Assembly (NCBI RefSeq): GCF_016632365.1
Contig: NZ_JAEPBH010000037.1
Location: 1 to 40,119 of the forward strand
Direction: 5' to 3'
Source of the DNA: Tenebrionibacter intestinalis
GTDB lineage: Bacteria; Pseudomonadota; Gammaproteobacteria; Enterobacterales; Enterobacteriaceae
Length of the DNA: 40,119 nucleotides
A model generated the notes under the pieces. That model did not search any database and was not told the origin of the DNA. It worked only from the letters and a program-made list of their open reading frames with translations. Positions 1 through 10,789 of this stretch are shown here, one piece after another. How positions within the stretch are numbered: position 1 is the first letter of the stretch; each line of letters opens with the position of its first letter. The position numbers and the translations under genes are program-made.

Positions 1-32
1 CTTTTTTACCCGCCCATTACTGGGGATTCCTC

Positions 33-54
33 AGCGCTTTGAGCGGGCTTTTTT
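33..54 (+). terminator. possible terminator at window start
   Basis: A short CGCT/AGCG stem at 35-45 is followed by GGC and a run of six T. A longer CCCGC (9-13) and GCGGG (43-47) pairing also exists. The T run lies on the + strand, so it would end a transcript entering from outside the window, not the minus-strand tRNA. Weak call. Confidence 0.35.
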
Positions 55-63
55 ATCTGAATA

Positions 64-151
64 TGGCGGTGAGGGAGGGATTCGAACCCTCGATACGTTG
101 CCGTATACACACTTTCCAGGCGTGCTCCTTCAGCCTCTCGGACACCTCACC
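64..151 (-). tRNA. serX: tRNA-Ser (GGA anticodon)
   Basis: The minus strand folds as an 88-nt class II tRNA. The acceptor 5' GGTGAGG pairs with CCTCACC, the discriminator is G and the CCA end is encoded. There is a long variable arm and a TTCGAA T loop. The anticodon loop CTGGAAA gives GGA, which reads UCC and UCU serine codons. Sequence and place next to ghrA match E. coli serX. A promoter lies directly upstream on the minus strand. No other tRNA is adjacent. Confidence 0.95.
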
Positions 152-188
152 GTATTGTGTTGTCCCCGCCGTAGCGTGAACCGGCGCT

Positions 189-217
189 AATTTAGGGGAA
201 AGCGCCTGGGCCGTCAA
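189..217 (-). promoter_or_regulatory. promoter of tRNA-Ser gene
   Basis: Reading the minus strand, TTGACG (212-217) and TAAATT (189-194) are separated by exactly 17 bases. A GC-rich stretch follows before the tRNA, as in stringently controlled stable RNA promoters. The tRNA 5' end at 151 is about 38 bases below the -10 box. Confidence 0.7.
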
Positions 218-434
218 CGCAAATTTATGGCTTCAGCTCGCGTTCAGCTAAACTTCGCGCGATTTGCCGCTAAAAAATACAACACGTGTGTTCAATTTGC
301 GCATTATAGTACGTCCCGGTAAATGAAATAGCCGGCAGACGGCATAAACTGTTGCGCAACGGTGGCTGGCCCGGTAGCCGTTTATATTCTTACCGTTTGA
401 TGCAACCTGCCTCAGTTAACCCCGAGGAGAATAC

Positions 435-1373
435 ATGGATATTATCTTCTGGCACCCTTCGTCCAGCGCTGCTGAATGGACTGACCTATTACGGTATGCG
501 CTACCGCAGGCGCGCGTGCGCGTCTGGCAAGCGGGAGACGATCGCCATGCTGATTATGCGCTGGTGTGGCAACCGCCGGTGGAAATGTTGCAAGGGCGCC
601 GCCTGAAAGGGGTATTTGCGCTTGGAGCCGGTGTCGATGCCATTATGGATCAGCTACGCGCGCATCCGACAATGTTGCGTGATGACGTGCCGCTGTTTCG
701 TCTTGAAGATACCGGCATGGCGCAGCAGATGCAGGAATACGCCGTAAGCCAGGTGCTGCGCTGGTTTCGTCGTTTTGATGATTATCAGGATCTCAAGGCG
801 CAGGGGATATGGCAGCCGCTTAACGCGTTTGAACGCGAAACGTTTACCGTCGGTATTCTCGGCGCGGGCGTGCTGGGCGCAAAGGTGGCCGCCAGTCTGC
901 AAGTATGGGGTTTCCCGGTTCGATGCTGGAGTCGTTCGGTGAAGCATTTCCCGGGCATTGCCAGCTTTGTTGGGGCCGAACAACTTAAGGATTTCCTTGG
1001 CGGCAGCCGCGTATTGATTAACCTTTTGCCTAACACGCCGGATACGGCTGGAATAATTAACGGCGCGCTGTTAGCGCAACTGCCGGATGGCGCTTTCCTG
1101 TTGAATGTCGCACGCGGTGCGCATGTCGTGGTGGATGACCTGCTGGTTGCGCTCGACTGTGGTAAACTCAGGCGCGCAACGCTGGATGTTTTTTCTCCGG
1201 AACCGCTTCCCGCAGAAAGCCCTCTCTGGGTGCATCCGCGTGTGGCCATCACGCCGCACGTTGCTGCCGTTACGCGCCCTGCGCTGGCGATAGCGTGGAT
1301 TGCCGATGCTATCCGTAAACGGGAACAGGGCGAACAGCCCGACGGCCTGGTTAACAGGCAGCGCGGTTACTGA
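435..1373 (+). CDS. ghrA: glyoxylate/hydroxypyruvate reductase A
   Basis: Cytoplasmic NADPH-dependent reductase of glyoxylate and hydroxypyruvate, in the D-isomer 2-hydroxyacid dehydrogenase family. The 312 residues equal the E. coli GhrA length. The nucleotide-binding loop GILGAGVLG is at about 140-148. The catalytic triad typical of the family is visible: Arg227 in NVARG, Glu256 in SPEP and His275 in TPHVA. The ATG follows a GAGGAG ribosome site. It lies next to tRNA-Ser as in E. coli and is followed after 47 bases by ycdX in the same direction. No defects seen. Confidence 0.95.
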   Translation: MDIIFWHPSSSAAEWTDLLRYALPQARVRVWQAGDDRHADYALVWQPPVEMLQGRRLKGVFALGAGVDAIMDQLRAHPTMLRDDVPLFRLEDTGMAQQMQEYAVSQVLRWFRRFDDYQDLKAQGIWQPLNAFERETFTVGILGAGVLGAKVAASLQVWGFPVRCWSRSVKHFPGIASFVGAEQLKDFLGGSRVLINLLPNTPDTAGIINGALLAQLPDGAFLLNVARGAHVVVDDLLVALDCGKLRRATLDVFSPEPLPAESPLWVHPRVAITPHVAAVTRPALAIAWIADAIRKREQGEQPDGLVNRQRGY

Positions 1374-1423
1374 ATCGTTACGCTCAACGTTTGGCGGATA
1401 AAAAGTTTTAAAGGAGAATAATG

Positions 1424-2161
1424 ATGTACCCCGTTGATTTGCATATGCATACTGTTGCCAGCACCCATGCGTACAGCACGCTTCACGACTATATCGCCGT
1501 GGCGAAACAAAAAGGCATTACGCTTTTCGCCATCACCGATCACGGCCCTGATATGGCAGATGCCCCGCACTACTGGCACTTTATAAATATGCGGATCTGG
1601 CCCCGAATGGTGGAGGGGGTGGGAATTTTGCGTGGCATTGAGGCCAATATTAAAAATATCAACGGTGAAATCGACTGTACCGGCCCCATGCTGGACGCAT
1701 TGGATCTGATCATTGCCGGGTTTCACGAGCCGGTGCTTGCCCCGCAGGATAAGGCGAGCAACACGGAAGCGATGATTGCCGCTATGGCGAGCGGCAATGT
1801 GCATATTATTAGCCACCCTGGCAACCCCAAATATCCGGTTGATATCCCGGCGATTGCCGCTGCCGCAGCCCGCTATCAGGTGGCGCTGGAGCTGAACAAC
1901 TCTTCATTTATGCATTCGCGGGCCGGCAGCGCGCCGAACTGTCGCGCTATTGCCCAGGCCGTACGTGATGCGGGCGGCTGGCTGGCGCTCGGTTCTGATT
2001 CACACACCGCCTTCACGCTTGGCGAGTTCAGCGAGTGCCAAAAAATCCTCGATGAAGTTGCGTTTCCGGACGATCGCATACTTAACGTCTCGCCGCGCCG
2101 CCTGCTTAGCTTTCTGGAAGCGCGTGGTAAAGCGCCAATTGCCGAGCTATCGGCTCTGTGA
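1424..2161 (+). CDS. ycdX: PHP-domain zinc phosphatase YcdX
   Basis: Phosphatase of the PHP (polymerase and histidinol phosphatase) family with a trinuclear zinc site. With the second of two tandem ATG codons as start the protein has 245 residues, the E. coli length. Metal ligands appear at the expected places: His7 and His9 in DLHMH, His15, His40 in TDHG, a Glu in RGIEAN, a His in ISHPGNP and the DSH near residue 192. A start at 1421 would only add one Met; a GGAG site precedes both. In E. coli YcdX works with its chaperone YcdY, encoded next here too, and affects swarming. That makes its retention without a neighbouring flagellar cluster of some interest. Confidence 0.93.
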   Translation: MYPVDLHMHTVASTHAYSTLHDYIAVAKQKGITLFAITDHGPDMADAPHYWHFINMRIWPRMVEGVGILRGIEANIKNINGEIDCTGPMLDALDLIIAGFHEPVLAPQDKASNTEAMIAAMASGNVHIISHPGNPKYPVDIPAIAAAAARYQVALELNNSSFMHSRAGSAPNCRAIAQAVRDAGGWLALGSDSHTAFTLGEFSECQKILDEVAFPDDRILNVSPRRLLSFLEARGKAPIAELSAL

Positions 2162-2181
2162 ACTGAAACGGACATGTTTTG

Positions 2182-2742
2182 ATGAATGAGTTTTCCATTA
2201 TTTGCCGTATTCTTGGCTCTCTTTATTACCGTCAGCCGCAGGATCCGCTACTGGAGCCGCTTTATGCCCTGATTCGCCAGGGGAAGCTGGCGCAAAACTG
2301 GCCGCTTGAGCAGGATGATCTGCTGGCGCGTTTGCAAAAGAGCTGTGATATGGATGAGCTGACGGCCGATTATAACGCGCTCTTTGTTGGCGCTGATTGC
2401 CGCGTGCCGCCGTATCGTTCGGCGTGGGTAGCCGGGGGTGAGGGCGACGAGGTTCGCCACTTTCTGAAATCGCGCGGTATGCCGCCAGGGGAAGGCGCCG
2501 CCGACCATTTTGGCGCGCTGCTGCTCGCCGCATCCTGGCTGGAAGACCAGCAACAGGAAGATGAAAGCGAAGCGCTTGAGCGCCTGTTCGCCGGTTATAT
2601 TTTGCCGTGGCATGAAACTTTTCAGGGAAAAGTTGAAGCGCATGCCGCCTCGGCGTTCTGGCGTACCCTGGCGCAGATGAGCCGCGAGGCGGTCAACGCT
2701 ATGTGGGAAGAGTTACAGGAAGATGCGGACCAGGACGAGTAA
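2182..2742 (+). CDS. ycdY: TorD/NarJ-type chaperone YcdY
   Basis: All-helical protein of the TorD/DmsD/NarJ redox-enzyme maturation family. In E. coli it acts as a chaperone of YcdX, helping zinc loading. It has 186 residues. The family-like stretch VPPYRSAW is near residue 75, and an acidic tail ends in EELQEDADQDE. ATG at 2182 is preferred over the TTG one codon upstream because it matches the E. coli MNEFSI start. It begins 20 bases after ycdX and is followed by a strong hairpin. In E. coli ycdZ and the curli genes would follow; here they do not. Confidence 0.9.
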   Translation: MNEFSIICRILGSLYYRQPQDPLLEPLYALIRQGKLAQNWPLEQDDLLARLQKSCDMDELTADYNALFVGADCRVPPYRSAWVAGGEGDEVRHFLKSRGMPPGEGAADHFGALLLAASWLEDQQQEDESEALERLFAGYILPWHETFQGKVEAHAASAFWRTLAQMSREAVNAMWEELQEDADQDE

Positions 2743-2763
2743 CCCTCCGCCGTTGTTGTGCGT

Positions 2764-2792
2764 AAGAAAGGCGTTTGCGTGGCGCCTTTCTT
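2764..2792 (+). terminator. hairpin after ycdY
   Basis: Perfect 10-bp stem (2764-2773 with 2783-2792, AAGAAAGGCG paired with CGCCTTTCTT) and a 9-base loop, 21 bases after the ycdY stop. The TTTCTT arm supplies the U-rich part. Likely end of the ghrA-ycdXY transcripts. Confidence 0.7.
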
Positions 2793-3012
2793 AATGCGCC
2801 GCTTATCCTTTTATTTCAAACGTTACAAATAAACCCTTCTCAGAACCAGCCGTGTGAAACCCATTATTAAATGTCGTTTTGTTTAACGCAGGTAATTTCA
2901 CTTCTTATCAGGCGGGCGGATTGTGTTCTGGCGGCTCGCCATGAGGCGTTATTTGTTTTTCATGGGCGTGCAATTTGCAGGCTATGCTAAACAAAGTAAG
3001 AAGGAGGATATG

Positions 3013-3546
3013 ATGCAACAGCGAATCAGTGTGGCTGAAGGCGATATTACTCGCCTGCGCGTCGAGGTCATTGTGAACGCGGCAAATCGTTCACTGATGG
3101 GCGGCGGCGGCGTGGACGGCGCTATTCACCGTGCGGCAGGCCCGGCGCTGCTTGCCGAATGCCGGGAAATTCGCCAGCGTCACGGCGACTGCCCGCCCGG
3201 CGAGGCGGTTATTACCGGCGCAGGCGCTCTGGCTGCAAAGGCGGTCGTGCATGCCGTTGGGCCTGTATGGCAGGGCGGCGGCAAGGGGGAGCAGGCGCTG
3301 TTGGCTTCAGCTTACCGCAACAGTTTACAACTGGTGAGCGACAATGGCTTTCACACCGTTGCGTTTCCCGCTATTAGCACCGGCGCCTGGGGGTATCCTC
3401 GCCCGGCGGCCGCAGAGATAGCGCTGAACGTTGTGAGGCATTTTCTGCGGACGCACCGTCTGCCGCAGCACGTATACTTCGTTTGCTATGACGAAGAAAA
3501 CACCCGACTTTACCGACGCCTGTTGGCGCAGACCGCTGAAGAGTAA
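3013..3546 (+). CDS. ymdB: macrodomain O-acetyl-ADP-ribose deacetylase YmdB
   Basis: Macrodomain protein that hydrolyses O-acetyl-ADP-ribose and in E. coli also down-regulates RNase III. From ATG 3013 the length is 177 residues, as in E. coli. The catalytic pair Asn25 (VNAAN) and Asp35 ([14 protein letters not shown]) and the [10 protein letters not shown] phosphate loop are present. ATG 3010 is also possible, but the AAGGAGG site at 3001-3007 is too close to it; spacing and alignment favour 3013. A longer open frame upstream to 2923 has no homologous residues. ymdA and the curli cluster expected upstream are missing. Its end overlaps clsC. Confidence 0.92.
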   Translation: MQQRISVAEGDITRLRVEVIVNAANRSLMGGGGVDGAIHRAAGPALLAECREIRQRHGDCPPGEAVITGAGALAAKAVVHAVGPVWQGGGKGEQALLASAYRNSLQLVSDNGFHTVAFPAISTGAWGYPRPAAAEIALNVVRHFLRTHRLPQHVYFVCYDEENTRLYRRLLAQTAEE

Positions 3547-4972
3547 CGACCGCGCCCCGCGCGCTGGTCGCGCCATCGCGTCTGAAGCCGCGCGCCATGA
3601 CGGCCTGAGCGGCATTCATTCGCTCGATGACAGCCTTGACGCGTTTGCTGCCCGTTATCAACTGGCAGGCATGGCTGAACGCACGCTGGATGTACAGTAC
3701 TACATCTGGGAAGACGATCTGTCCGGGAGGCTGTTGTTCGGCGCGCTGCTTGCCGCCGCCAGGCGCGGCGTCAGGGTGCGCATGCTGCTTGACGATAACA
3801 ACACGCCGGGTATGGACAGCATACTTAGCCTGCTGGATTCGCATCCGAATATTGAAATCCGCCTGTTTAATCCTTTTTCTTTTCGTTCACTGAGAATGCT
3901 GGGCTATCTCACCGATTTTGCACGCCTTAACCGGCGTATGCATAACAAAAGCTTTACCGTAGATGGCGAGGTAACAATAGTGGGCGGGCGCAACGTGGGC
4001 GATGCCTATTTTGGCGCCGGCGAGCAACCGCTGTTTACCGATCTGGATGTGCTCGCCGTTGGGCCAGTGGTAGCCGACGTATGCGATGATTTTGAGCGCT
4101 ACTGGTCATCCGATTCGGTGGCAACGCTGGGGCAGGTGCTTAATCTCAACGATGAAGAGTTGACCCGGCGCGTGGAGCTTGTACACGATGAGCAGTCCAC
4201 GCCGATGGCGCAGCGTTACCTGGAGCGGCTGCGGACATCGCACTTTGTCAGCCAGCTTGAATCGGGGCAGTTAAAAATGATTTGGGCGCGAACCCGTTTA
4301 CTGAGTGACGACCCGCGTAAAGGGGAGGGGAAGGCGCGCCTGCGCTCTTTGCTGGGGTTGCGCCTGATGAAAGTGGTGGGAGAGCCGACATCCCAGCTCG
4401 ATATTACCTCCGCTTATTTTGTGCCAACCCGTTCCGGCGTGGCGCAGTTGATGATGCTGGCAAGGCGCGGAGTGAAAGTTGCCATTCTCACTAATTCCCT
4501 GGCGGCGAATGATGTTTCTGCCGTTCACGCAGGCTATGCGCGCTGGCGTAAAAAGTTGCTGCGCGCCGGCGTGGCGCTGTTTGAATTGAAGCCGCAGTGC
4601 AGCCCGGGCGAGGTGCATGACAGAGGGTTGACCGGGAACTCCGGTTCCAGCCTGCATGCTAAAACCTTCAGCGTTGACGGTGAAAAGGTGTTTATCGGTT
4701 CGTTTAATTTTGATCCACGCTCTGCGATGCTGAATACGGAAATGGGGTTTGTGATTGAGAGTCAGGCGTTGGCGAAAAGTATTCATGAACGCTTTATTCG
4801 CAGCCGCAGCGCTGCGGCATGGGAGCTGCGGCTGGACAAATGGCGGCGTATTAACTGGATTGAACGCCACGGGGGCGATGAAATCGTGCTGAAAAAGGAG
4901 CCGCAGACGCGTTTCTGGCAACGGCTGGTGGTGCGTATTGCCGCGCGTCTGCCGGTGGAATGGCTGCTTTAG
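3488..4972 (+). CDS. clsC: cardiolipin synthase C
   Basis: Phospholipase D superfamily enzyme. In E. coli ClsC makes cardiolipin from phosphatidylglycerol plus phosphatidylethanolamine at the inner membrane and works best with YmdB. Two HKD motifs are clear: HNKSFTVDG (His152, Lys154, Asp159), and HAKTFSVDG in the C-terminal half followed by GSFNFD. The only in-frame ATG upstream of the conserved DAFAARY region is 3488, which overlaps ymdB by 59 bases and gives 494 residues against 473 in E. coli. The first about 45 residues are not conserved, so a rarer start codon downstream is possible. The stop overlaps that of convergent opgC by three bases. Confidence 0.9.
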   Translation: MTKKTPDFTDACWRRPLKSNDRAPRAGRAIASEAARHDGLSGIHSLDDSLDAFAARYQLAGMAERTLDVQYYIWEDDLSGRLLFGALLAAARRGVRVRMLLDDNNTPGMDSILSLLDSHPNIEIRLFNPFSFRSLRMLGYLTDFARLNRRMHNKSFTVDGEVTIVGGRNVGDAYFGAGEQPLFTDLDVLAVGPVVADVCDDFERYWSSDSVATLGQVLNLNDEELTRRVELVHDEQSTPMAQRYLERLRTSHFVSQLESGQLKMIWARTRLLSDDPRKGEGKARLRSLLGLRLMKVVGEPTSQLDITSAYFVPTRSGVAQLMMLARRGVKVAILTNSLAANDVSAVHAGYARWRKKLLRAGVALFELKPQCSPGEVHDRGLTGNSGSSLHAKTFSVDGEKVFIGSFNFDPRSAMLNTEMGFVIESQALAKSIHERFIRSRSAAAWELRLDKWRRINWIERHGGDEIVLKKEPQTRFWQRLVVRIAARLPVEWLL

Positions 4973-6153
4973 CGTCGGTTCGTATCCCCGACGTTGACCT
5001 GTCGGCAAATTTCGTTGCATGCAGGGGCGTTGACGCGCCTGGCCTGCGGCTTACCGGAAAACAGAAAACGCAGAAGCGGTACGCGCAAATGCAGTTCATA
5101 AAGGATAAGGGCAATGCCGATAACAAAGACCAGTCCGGCTAAAAAACCCAGCGTATTGGAGGGGATATGCGGCGTGATGAAAGCGCCAAAAGCCAGCGTC
5201 AGCGGGTGATGAACCAGATAGATAAACAGCGATGCGTTCACGAAATAGGTCACGCCAGGCGAATGCGTATTCAGGAAACGGTATCCGAGCGAGAACACCA
5301 CATTGGTCATCCAGAGGCCCATCAGCATAAGTATCAGGCATTCGGTTTCGTACATCCAACCGGCGCCGTTGCCGTAGCGCTGGTTAAGCAGATAGGCCGC
5401 GAACGCCAGCGCTGAGCCGAAATAGCAGCCGGGCGAAGGCGTGATAAAACGCATTTTAAGCGCCGGGTATTTGAACACGACCGCGCCGAGCATAAAAAAC
5501 GGTAAATAAAGCAGCGTTTGCATAATGGTAAAATTAAACAAACCGTCGCTGAGAATGGGAAGATAAACAATTAGCAGCGCGCGACGTAGCGATGCCCAGA
5601 TAACGCCGAATACTAAAAATAGCGCTGATAATTTTATCATCGAAAAGGTATTTTTAGCGACAGCGTGCTGATTTAAGCGCCTGAACAAAAATACGCCAAG
5701 CGTAGTTAAAATAACCAGCACCAGTAAAAACCACAGATGTGAAACCAATTCCCATACCAGGGTATTATATTTTTCATAAAAACCCAGTTGCGGCCATCTT
5801 TCAGATTTTCCTGAAACATATTGCAACATAAGAAATTGCGGTAACGTCAATAGCGCAACGGCGGTAAGCATAGGTATGCCAACACGCTCCACGCGTATTT
5901 TCCACCATTTAGCGCGGCTATAGCGTAAAAAAAGCATGTAAGAAAAATAGCCGGAAATAACAAAGAAAACCTGCATCCGGAAAGCATGGATAAAATCGTT
6001 AAAAAGCGTTAACCACCAGGTGGGTTCGTTGCTGTTGACGTGCCAGTGGTGGCTTGAATAAATCAAAGAAATATGGAAAGGAATGCCCAGCAACATCAGC
6101 CAGGCTCTTATCGAATCCAGGAAAAACTCACGTTGCGCCGGTATATTACTCAT
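4969..6153 (-). CDS. opgC: glucan succinyltransferase OpgC
   Basis: Multi-pass inner-membrane acyltransferase 3 family protein that adds succinyl groups to osmoregulated periplasmic glucans. It has 394 residues, with about ten hydrophobic segments and the early motif [20 protein letters not shown] typical of the family. [20 protein letters not shown] and the late [15 protein letters not shown] are conserved. The C-terminal tail is about nine residues longer than in E. coli. It is divergent from opgGH, which supplies the glucan backbone, and the shared 254-base region between them probably carries both promoters. Confidence 0.93.
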   Translation of the reverse strand: MSNIPAQREFFLDSIRAWLMLLGIPFHISLIYSSHHWHVNSNEPTWWLTLFNDFIHAFRMQVFFVISGYFSYMLFLRYSRAKWWKIRVERVGIPMLTAVALLTLPQFLMLQYVSGKSERWPQLGFYEKYNTLVWELVSHLWFLLVLVILTTLGVFLFRRLNQHAVAKNTFSMIKLSALFLVFGVIWASLRRALLIVYLPILSDGLFNFTIMQTLLYLPFFMLGAVVFKYPALKMRFITPSPGCYFGSALAFAAYLLNQRYGNGAGWMYETECLILMLMGLWMTNVVFSLGYRFLNTHSPGVTYFVNASLFIYLVHHPLTLAFGAFITPHIPSNTLGFLAGLVFVIGIALILYELHLRVPLLRFLFSGKPQARRVNAPACNEICRQVNVGDTNRR

Positions 6154-6193
6154 CTCGCTCTACACCTGAATATCGGACTAATCATCTTAACTT

Positions 6194-6239
6194 TAATGTA
6201 GGTAAGGGCTACATTAGGCCGCTAACCCTACACTAACCC
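6194..6239. repeat. inverted and direct repeats in opgC-opgG intergenic region
   Basis: TAATGTAG (6194-6201) and CTACATTA (6209-6216) form a perfect 8-bp inverted repeat with a 7-base spacer. Right after it CTAACCC occurs twice (6222-6228 and 6233-6239), 11 bases apart, about one helical turn. Further on, ATCCATT and AATGGAT flank AG near 6351-6366. The position between two divergent glucan genes suggests regulator sites, but no known box was recognised. Confidence 0.5.
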
Positions 6240-6407
6240 ACGCATGCTGTCTCCAGGATATTGGGAAACGTATAAACTTTAAACTCTCGCTATCGCGCCG
6301 TGTCCGCGAGGGTGAACCAGTCCGTGATAAGGTTGTCGGAAAGCGGGAGTATCCATTAGAATGGATCGGATTGACCTTAGCACACAAAGGGGGATGTGCT
6401 GATTTTT

Positions 6408-7961
6408 ATGAAAAATAAACCAGAAGTAAAAAAACTGCGCTGGTTAGGTGCTGCAATATTACTGTCCCTTTATACCACTTCGGTTTGGGCCTTCTCTATC
6501 GATGACGTTGCAAACAAGGCGAAGTCGTTGGCCGCAAAAAGCTATGAAGCGCCGAAAAGCAACCTTCCTTCTGTTTTCCGTGATATGAAGTATGCGGATT
6601 ATCAGCAGATCCGGTTTAATCACGATAAAGCATACTGGGCCAAACTGAATACCCCTTTCAGACTTGAGTTTTACCACCAGGGCATGTACTTCGACACGCC
6701 GGTGACAATTAACGAAGTGACTGCTACTGCGGTGCGAAAAATTAAATACAGCCCTGATTTTTTCAATTTCGGCAACATAAATCATGATAAAGATGCCGTA
6801 AAGGGGCTGGGGTTCGCCGGTTTCAAAGTGCTCTATCCGATCAATAAAAAAGGTAAAAACGACGAGATAGTCAGCATGCTCGGCGCGAGCTATTTTCGCG
6901 TGATTGGCGCAGGCCAGGTATATGGTCTGTCCGCGCGTGGGCTGGCTATTGATACCGCGCTGCCCTCCGGCGAGGAGTTCCCGCGTTTTCGTGAATTCTG
7001 GATAGAGCGTCCGCAGCCGAAAAACAACTGGCTGGTTGTTTATGCGCTGCTGGATTCGCCGCGCGCGACGGGCGCCTACCGTTTTATTATTCGCCCGGGC
7101 CGCGATAGCGTAGTGGATGTCGAATCTAAAGTTTATCTGCGTGACAAGGTGGGTAAGCTTGGTATCGCGCCTCTGACCAGTATGTTCCTGTTTGGGCCGA
7201 GCCAGCCGTCGCCGACAACAAACTATCGCCCTGAAATGCACGATTCCAACGGCTTGTCTATCCAGGCCGGTAACGGCGAATGGATCTGGCGCCCGCTAAA
7301 CAACCCGAAACATCTGGCCGTTAGCACCTTCACCACTGAAAATCCGAAAGGTTTCGGCCTGTTGCAGCGTGGCCGCGATTTCTCCCGTTATGAAGATCTT
7401 GACGATCGCTACGATCTGCGCCCGAGCGCCTGGGTTACCCCGAAAGGCAACTGGGGCAAAGGACGTGTTGAGCTGGTGGAAATTCCCACCAGTGATGAAA
7501 CCAACGATAATATTGTTGCGTTCTGGACGCCGGAGCAGCTACCTGCGGCAGGTAAAGAGATGAATTTCAAATATTCCATTCTTTTTACGCGCGATGAAAA
7601 TAAGCTGCATGGTAAAGGTAGCGCATGGGTTCAACAGACCCGTCGTTCCACCGGTGATGTAAAACAGGCTAATCTCATTCGTCAGCCGGACGGCACTATC
7701 GCGTTTGTGGTCGACTTTGCGGGGGATGAGATGAGCAAACTCGCAGCCGATACGCCCGTCTCGGCTCAGGCCAGCATCGGCGATAATGGTGAAATCGTTG
7801 AAAATAGCGTGCGCTACAATCCCGTGACCAAAGGTTGGCGCCTGATCCTGCGCGTGAAGTTGAAAGATGAGAAGAAGACCACCGAAATGCGCGCCGCGCT
7901 GGTTAACGGCGATAAAACCCTGAGTGAGACCTGGAGCTATCAGCTACCTGCAAATGAGTAA
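6408..7961 (+). CDS. opgG: periplasmic glucan biosynthesis protein OpgG
   Basis: Periplasmic protein required for synthesis of osmoregulated glucans, probably acting on the beta-1,6 branching of the chain as it leaves OpgH. Signal peptide: basic start, hydrophobic core, then a cleavage site after SVWA before FSIDDVA. The MdoG-type sequence is conserved over its full length ([34 protein letters not shown]-like region, [12 protein letters not shown]). I chose ATG 6408 (517 residues). GTG 6396 in the same frame lies only a few bases after AAAGGGGG and would add four residues, so the start is not settled. It is followed by overlapping opgH. Confidence 0.93.
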   Translation: MKNKPEVKKLRWLGAAILLSLYTTSVWAFSIDDVANKAKSLAAKSYEAPKSNLPSVFRDMKYADYQQIRFNHDKAYWAKLNTPFRLEFYHQGMYFDTPVTINEVTATAVRKIKYSPDFFNFGNINHDKDAVKGLGFAGFKVLYPINKKGKNDEIVSMLGASYFRVIGAGQVYGLSARGLAIDTALPSGEEFPRFREFWIERPQPKNNWLVVYALLDSPRATGAYRFIIRPGRDSVVDVESKVYLRDKVGKLGIAPLTSMFLFGPSQPSPTTNYRPEMHDSNGLSIQAGNGEWIWRPLNNPKHLAVSTFTTENPKGFGLLQRGRDFSRYEDLDDRYDLRPSAWVTPKGNWGKGRVELVEIPTSDETNDNIVAFWTPEQLPAAGKEMNFKYSILFTRDENKLHGKGSAWVQQTRRSTGDVKQANLIRQPDGTIAFVVDFAGDEMSKLAADTPVSAQASIGDNGEIVENSVRYNPVTKGWRLILRVKLKDEKKTTEMRAALVNGDKTLSETWSYQLPANE

Positions 7962-10470
7962 ATCAATGAATCAGGATTACGTAGAAGCGCTTGGGCTGCC
8001 CGCAGAGCGGGCGGCGAAGCTGCCTGATACGGATATCGGCAGCGTACACAGGGCGCTCGATTGCAAAGCGCATCAGTACTCCCGCGACGACGACAGCCCG
8101 CTTGGGTCGGTCAGGCAGCGTCTGGAAGCCGCCTGGCCGGCTTCGCTTGGCGGCAACCAACTTGATGAAGATGCCGAAGGGCGTACCCAGCTTCGCGCCA
8201 TGCCGGAAATTCACCGTTCTTCGATGGTGCCTGAACCCTGGCGTACCAACCCCATTGGTCGCTTCTGGGCTCGCCTGCGCGGACGCAATCTGTCGCCGCG
8301 CCAGCATGAGTTATCAAAAGAGGAACAGGTCAGCGAACAAAAATGGCGCACGGTGGGGTCAATCCGTCGCTATATATTACTGATTTTAACGTTGACGCAG
8401 ACGGCTGTCGCGACCTGGTATATGAAAACTATCCTGCCGTATCAGGGGTGGGCATTGATTAACCCCACAGATATGATCGGACAGGATCTGTGGGTATCGT
8501 TTATGCAGCTACTGCCCTACGTGCTGCAAAGCGGCATCCTGATTCTGTTCGCTATCCTGTTCTGTTGGGTATCGGCAGGTTTCTGGACGGCGCTGATGGG
8601 GTTCCTTCAGTTGCTAATCGGCCGTGATAAGTACAGTATCTCCGCCTCAACGGCGGGCAATGAACCGCTGAACCCGGCGCACCGCACCGCGCTTATTATG
8701 CCTGTCTGTAATGAAGACGTCAGCCGCGTTTTCGCAGGCCTGCGGGCGACCTGGGAATCGGTAAAAGCCACCGGGCAGCACAGGCACTTTGATGTTTATA
8801 TTCTGAGCGATAGTTACGATCCGGATATTTGCGTGGCCGAGCAAAAGGCCTGGATGGAGCTGATTGCTGAAGTGCAGGGCGAAGGGCAAATTTTCTACCG
8901 CCGCCGCCGCCGGCGTATGAAGCGCAAAAGCGGCAATATTGACGACTTTTGTCGCCGCTGGGGCAGCCAGTACAGCTATATGGTCGTGCTGGACGCCGAT
9001 TCAGTGATGACCGGCGACTGCCTGACGCAACTGGTGCGCCTGATGGAGGCGAATCCGAACGCCGGGATTATTCAGTCTTCGCCGCGCGCGTCGGGTATGG
9101 ATACGCTGTATGCGCGCTGCCAGCAGTTCGCTACCCGCGTTTATGGTCCGTTGTTTACCGCTGGTCTGCACTTCTGGCAGCTTGGCGAATCCCATTACTG
9201 GGGTCATAACGCCATTATTCGCGTAAAGCCGTTTATTGAACACTGCGCGCTGGCGCCGCTGCCGGGCGAAGGTTCGTTTGCCGGTTCTATACTTTCCCAC
9301 GATTTCGTGGAGGCCGCGCTGATGCGACGCGCAGGTTGGGGAGTGTGGATCGCCTATGACCTGCCGGGATCTTATGAAGAGCTGCCGCCAAATCTGCTTG
9401 ATGAACTAAAGCGCGACCGCCGCTGGTGTCATGGTAATTTGATGAATTTCCGCCTGTTTCTGGTCAAAGGCATGCACCCGGTCCATCGTGCCGTGTTTTT
9501 AACGGGCGTGATGTCTTACCTGTCTGCTCCGCTTTGGTTTATGTTCCTGGCGCTCTCGACCGCATTGCAGGTGGTGCATGCGCTGACCGAACCGCAGTAC
9601 TTCCTTCAGCCGCGCCAGTTGTTTCCGGTCTGGCCGCAGTGGCGCCCGGAGTTGGCCATCGCGCTGTTTGCCTCAACGATGGTGCTGCTGTTCCTGCCTA
9701 AGTTGTTGAGCGTGATACTTATCTGGTGTAAAGGCGCTAAAGAATATGGCGGCTTTTTCCGCGTTACGCTCTCTTTGCTGCTGGAAGTGCTGTTTTCTGT
9801 ACTGCTTGCGCCGGTGCGTATGCTGTTTCACACCGTATTTGTGGTCAGCGCGTTCCTGGGCTGGGAAGTGGTATGGAATTCACCGCAGCGCGACGACGAC
9901 TCTACGCCGTGGGGCGAGGCATTTATGCGCCACGGCTCCCAGTTACTGCTGGGTCTGGTGTGGGCAGTGGGTATGGCGGTGCTGGATCTGCGCTTTCTGA
10001 TCTGGCTCTCGCCTATCGTTTTCTCGCTGATCCTCTCGCCGTTTGTGTCAGTTATCTCCAGCCGTGCTACCGTGGGGCTTCGCACTAAGCGCTGGAAGCT
10101 GTTCCTCATTCCTGAAGAGTATGCCGTGCCGCAGGTGCTGCTTGCTACTGACAGATATCTTGCTTTGAATCGCGAACGCGCTCTGAAAGCGGGCTTCATA
10201 CAGGCGGTCTTTAATCCGGCGCTAAATGCGCTGGCGACGGCGATGGCGACAGCCCGCCACCGCGCAAGCCAGGTGCTGGAGATTGCCCGGGATCGCCACG
10301 TAGAGCAGGCGCTTAACGAAACGCCGGACAAACTTACCCGCGAGCGTCGGCTGGTGTTGTTAAACGATCCGGTGACCCTGGCGCGCCTGCACTATCGCGT
10401 ATGGGCCTCGCCAGAACGCTATTCATCCTGGCTACAGCACTACCGGGTACCGGAAAAAACGCAGCGCTAA
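7954..10470 (+). CDS. opgH: membrane glucosyltransferase OpgH
   Basis: Inner-membrane family 2 glycosyltransferase that uses UDP-glucose to build the linear beta-1,2 glucan. In E. coli it also inhibits FtsZ and so couples cell size to nutrients. Visible elements: cytoplasmic N-terminal part, membrane segments from about 140, a catalytic domain with LDADSVM and SHDFVEA, the RDRRWCHGN (RxxRW-like) motif, and C-terminal membrane segments. ATG 7954 overlaps the opgG stop by 8 bases as in E. coli; ATG 7966 is the alternative. The protein has 838 residues. Its C-terminus after YSSWLQHYR is about ten residues shorter than, and unlike, the E. coli tail. Confidence 0.93.
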   Translation: MSKSMNQDYVEALGLPAERAAKLPDTDIGSVHRALDCKAHQYSRDDDSPLGSVRQRLEAAWPASLGGNQLDEDAEGRTQLRAMPEIHRSSMVPEPWRTNPIGRFWARLRGRNLSPRQHELSKEEQVSEQKWRTVGSIRRYILLILTLTQTAVATWYMKTILPYQGWALINPTDMIGQDLWVSFMQLLPYVLQSGILILFAILFCWVSAGFWTALMGFLQLLIGRDKYSISASTAGNEPLNPAHRTALIMPVCNEDVSRVFAGLRATWESVKATGQHRHFDVYILSDSYDPDICVAEQKAWMELIAEVQGEGQIFYRRRRRRMKRKSGNIDDFCRRWGSQYSYMVVLDADSVMTGDCLTQLVRLMEANPNAGIIQSSPRASGMDTLYARCQQFATRVYGPLFTAGLHFWQLGESHYWGHNAIIRVKPFIEHCALAPLPGEGSFAGSILSHDFVEAALMRRAGWGVWIAYDLPGSYEELPPNLLDELKRDRRWCHGNLMNFRLFLVKGMHPVHRAVFLTGVMSYLSAPLWFMFLALSTALQVVHALTEPQYFLQPRQLFPVWPQWRPELAIALFASTMVLLFLPKLLSVILIWCKGAKEYGGFFRVTLSLLLEVLFSVLLAPVRMLFHTVFVVSAFLGWEVVWNSPQRDDDSTPWGEAFMRHGSQLLLGLVWAVGMAVLDLRFLIWLSPIVFSLILSPFVSVISSRATVGLRTKRWKLFLIPEEYAVPQVLLATDRYLALNRERALKAGFIQAVFNPALNALATAMATARHRASQVLEIARDRHVEQALNETPDKLTRERRLVLLNDPVTLARLHYRVWASPERYSSWLQHYRVPEKTQR

Positions 10471-10598
10471 GGGATATGTGGTTATCAACGCAGGTTTCTG
10501 CCGGCGTTGATAGCGTTGACAAACAAAGGGCTGAACCATTTCGTCCCGAAATGCCAAAAAAGCAGGCCGATCAAAGTTTTGATTTGTAGCTGTTATAC

Positions 10599-10634
10599 AC
10601 AAGCGAGGCAATGCCTGGTTTTGGCCTCGCTTGT
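10599..10634 (+). terminator. hairpin after opgH
   Basis: Perfect 11-bp stem, ACAAGCGAGGC (10599-10609) with GCCTCGCTTGT (10624-10634) and a 14-base loop. There is no long T run after it. It lies about 130 bases after opgH and before yceK and probably ends the opgGH transcript. The rest of the 319-base gap (10471-10789) shows no convincing gene. Confidence 0.6.
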
Positions 10635-10789
10635 CATCAATCCGGATGCGGGCTTTTACTCACATTGCAGCCGTCTTTGTTTCTGAGATTGCCGGCCGGG
10701 ATGCTTTTATGAAAGTGGTGAGCAAAAACCCGCCGGCGCGTGGCTTTTATATTGGGATAAACGGGCTTTATGGACAGCGGGGGCGGGTC

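Noticed and set aside
297-312. TATAAT on the minus strand (from ATTATA near 302-307) as an additional tRNA-Ser promoter
   Set aside because: No acceptable -35 box at the right distance, and a better promoter lies closer to the tRNA.
10401-10589. Overlapping frame that could extend the shortened OpgH C-terminus by frameshift
   Set aside because: The OpgH tail is variable among species, and the alternative frame shows no clear match to the E. coli tail. A real difference is more likely than a frameshift.
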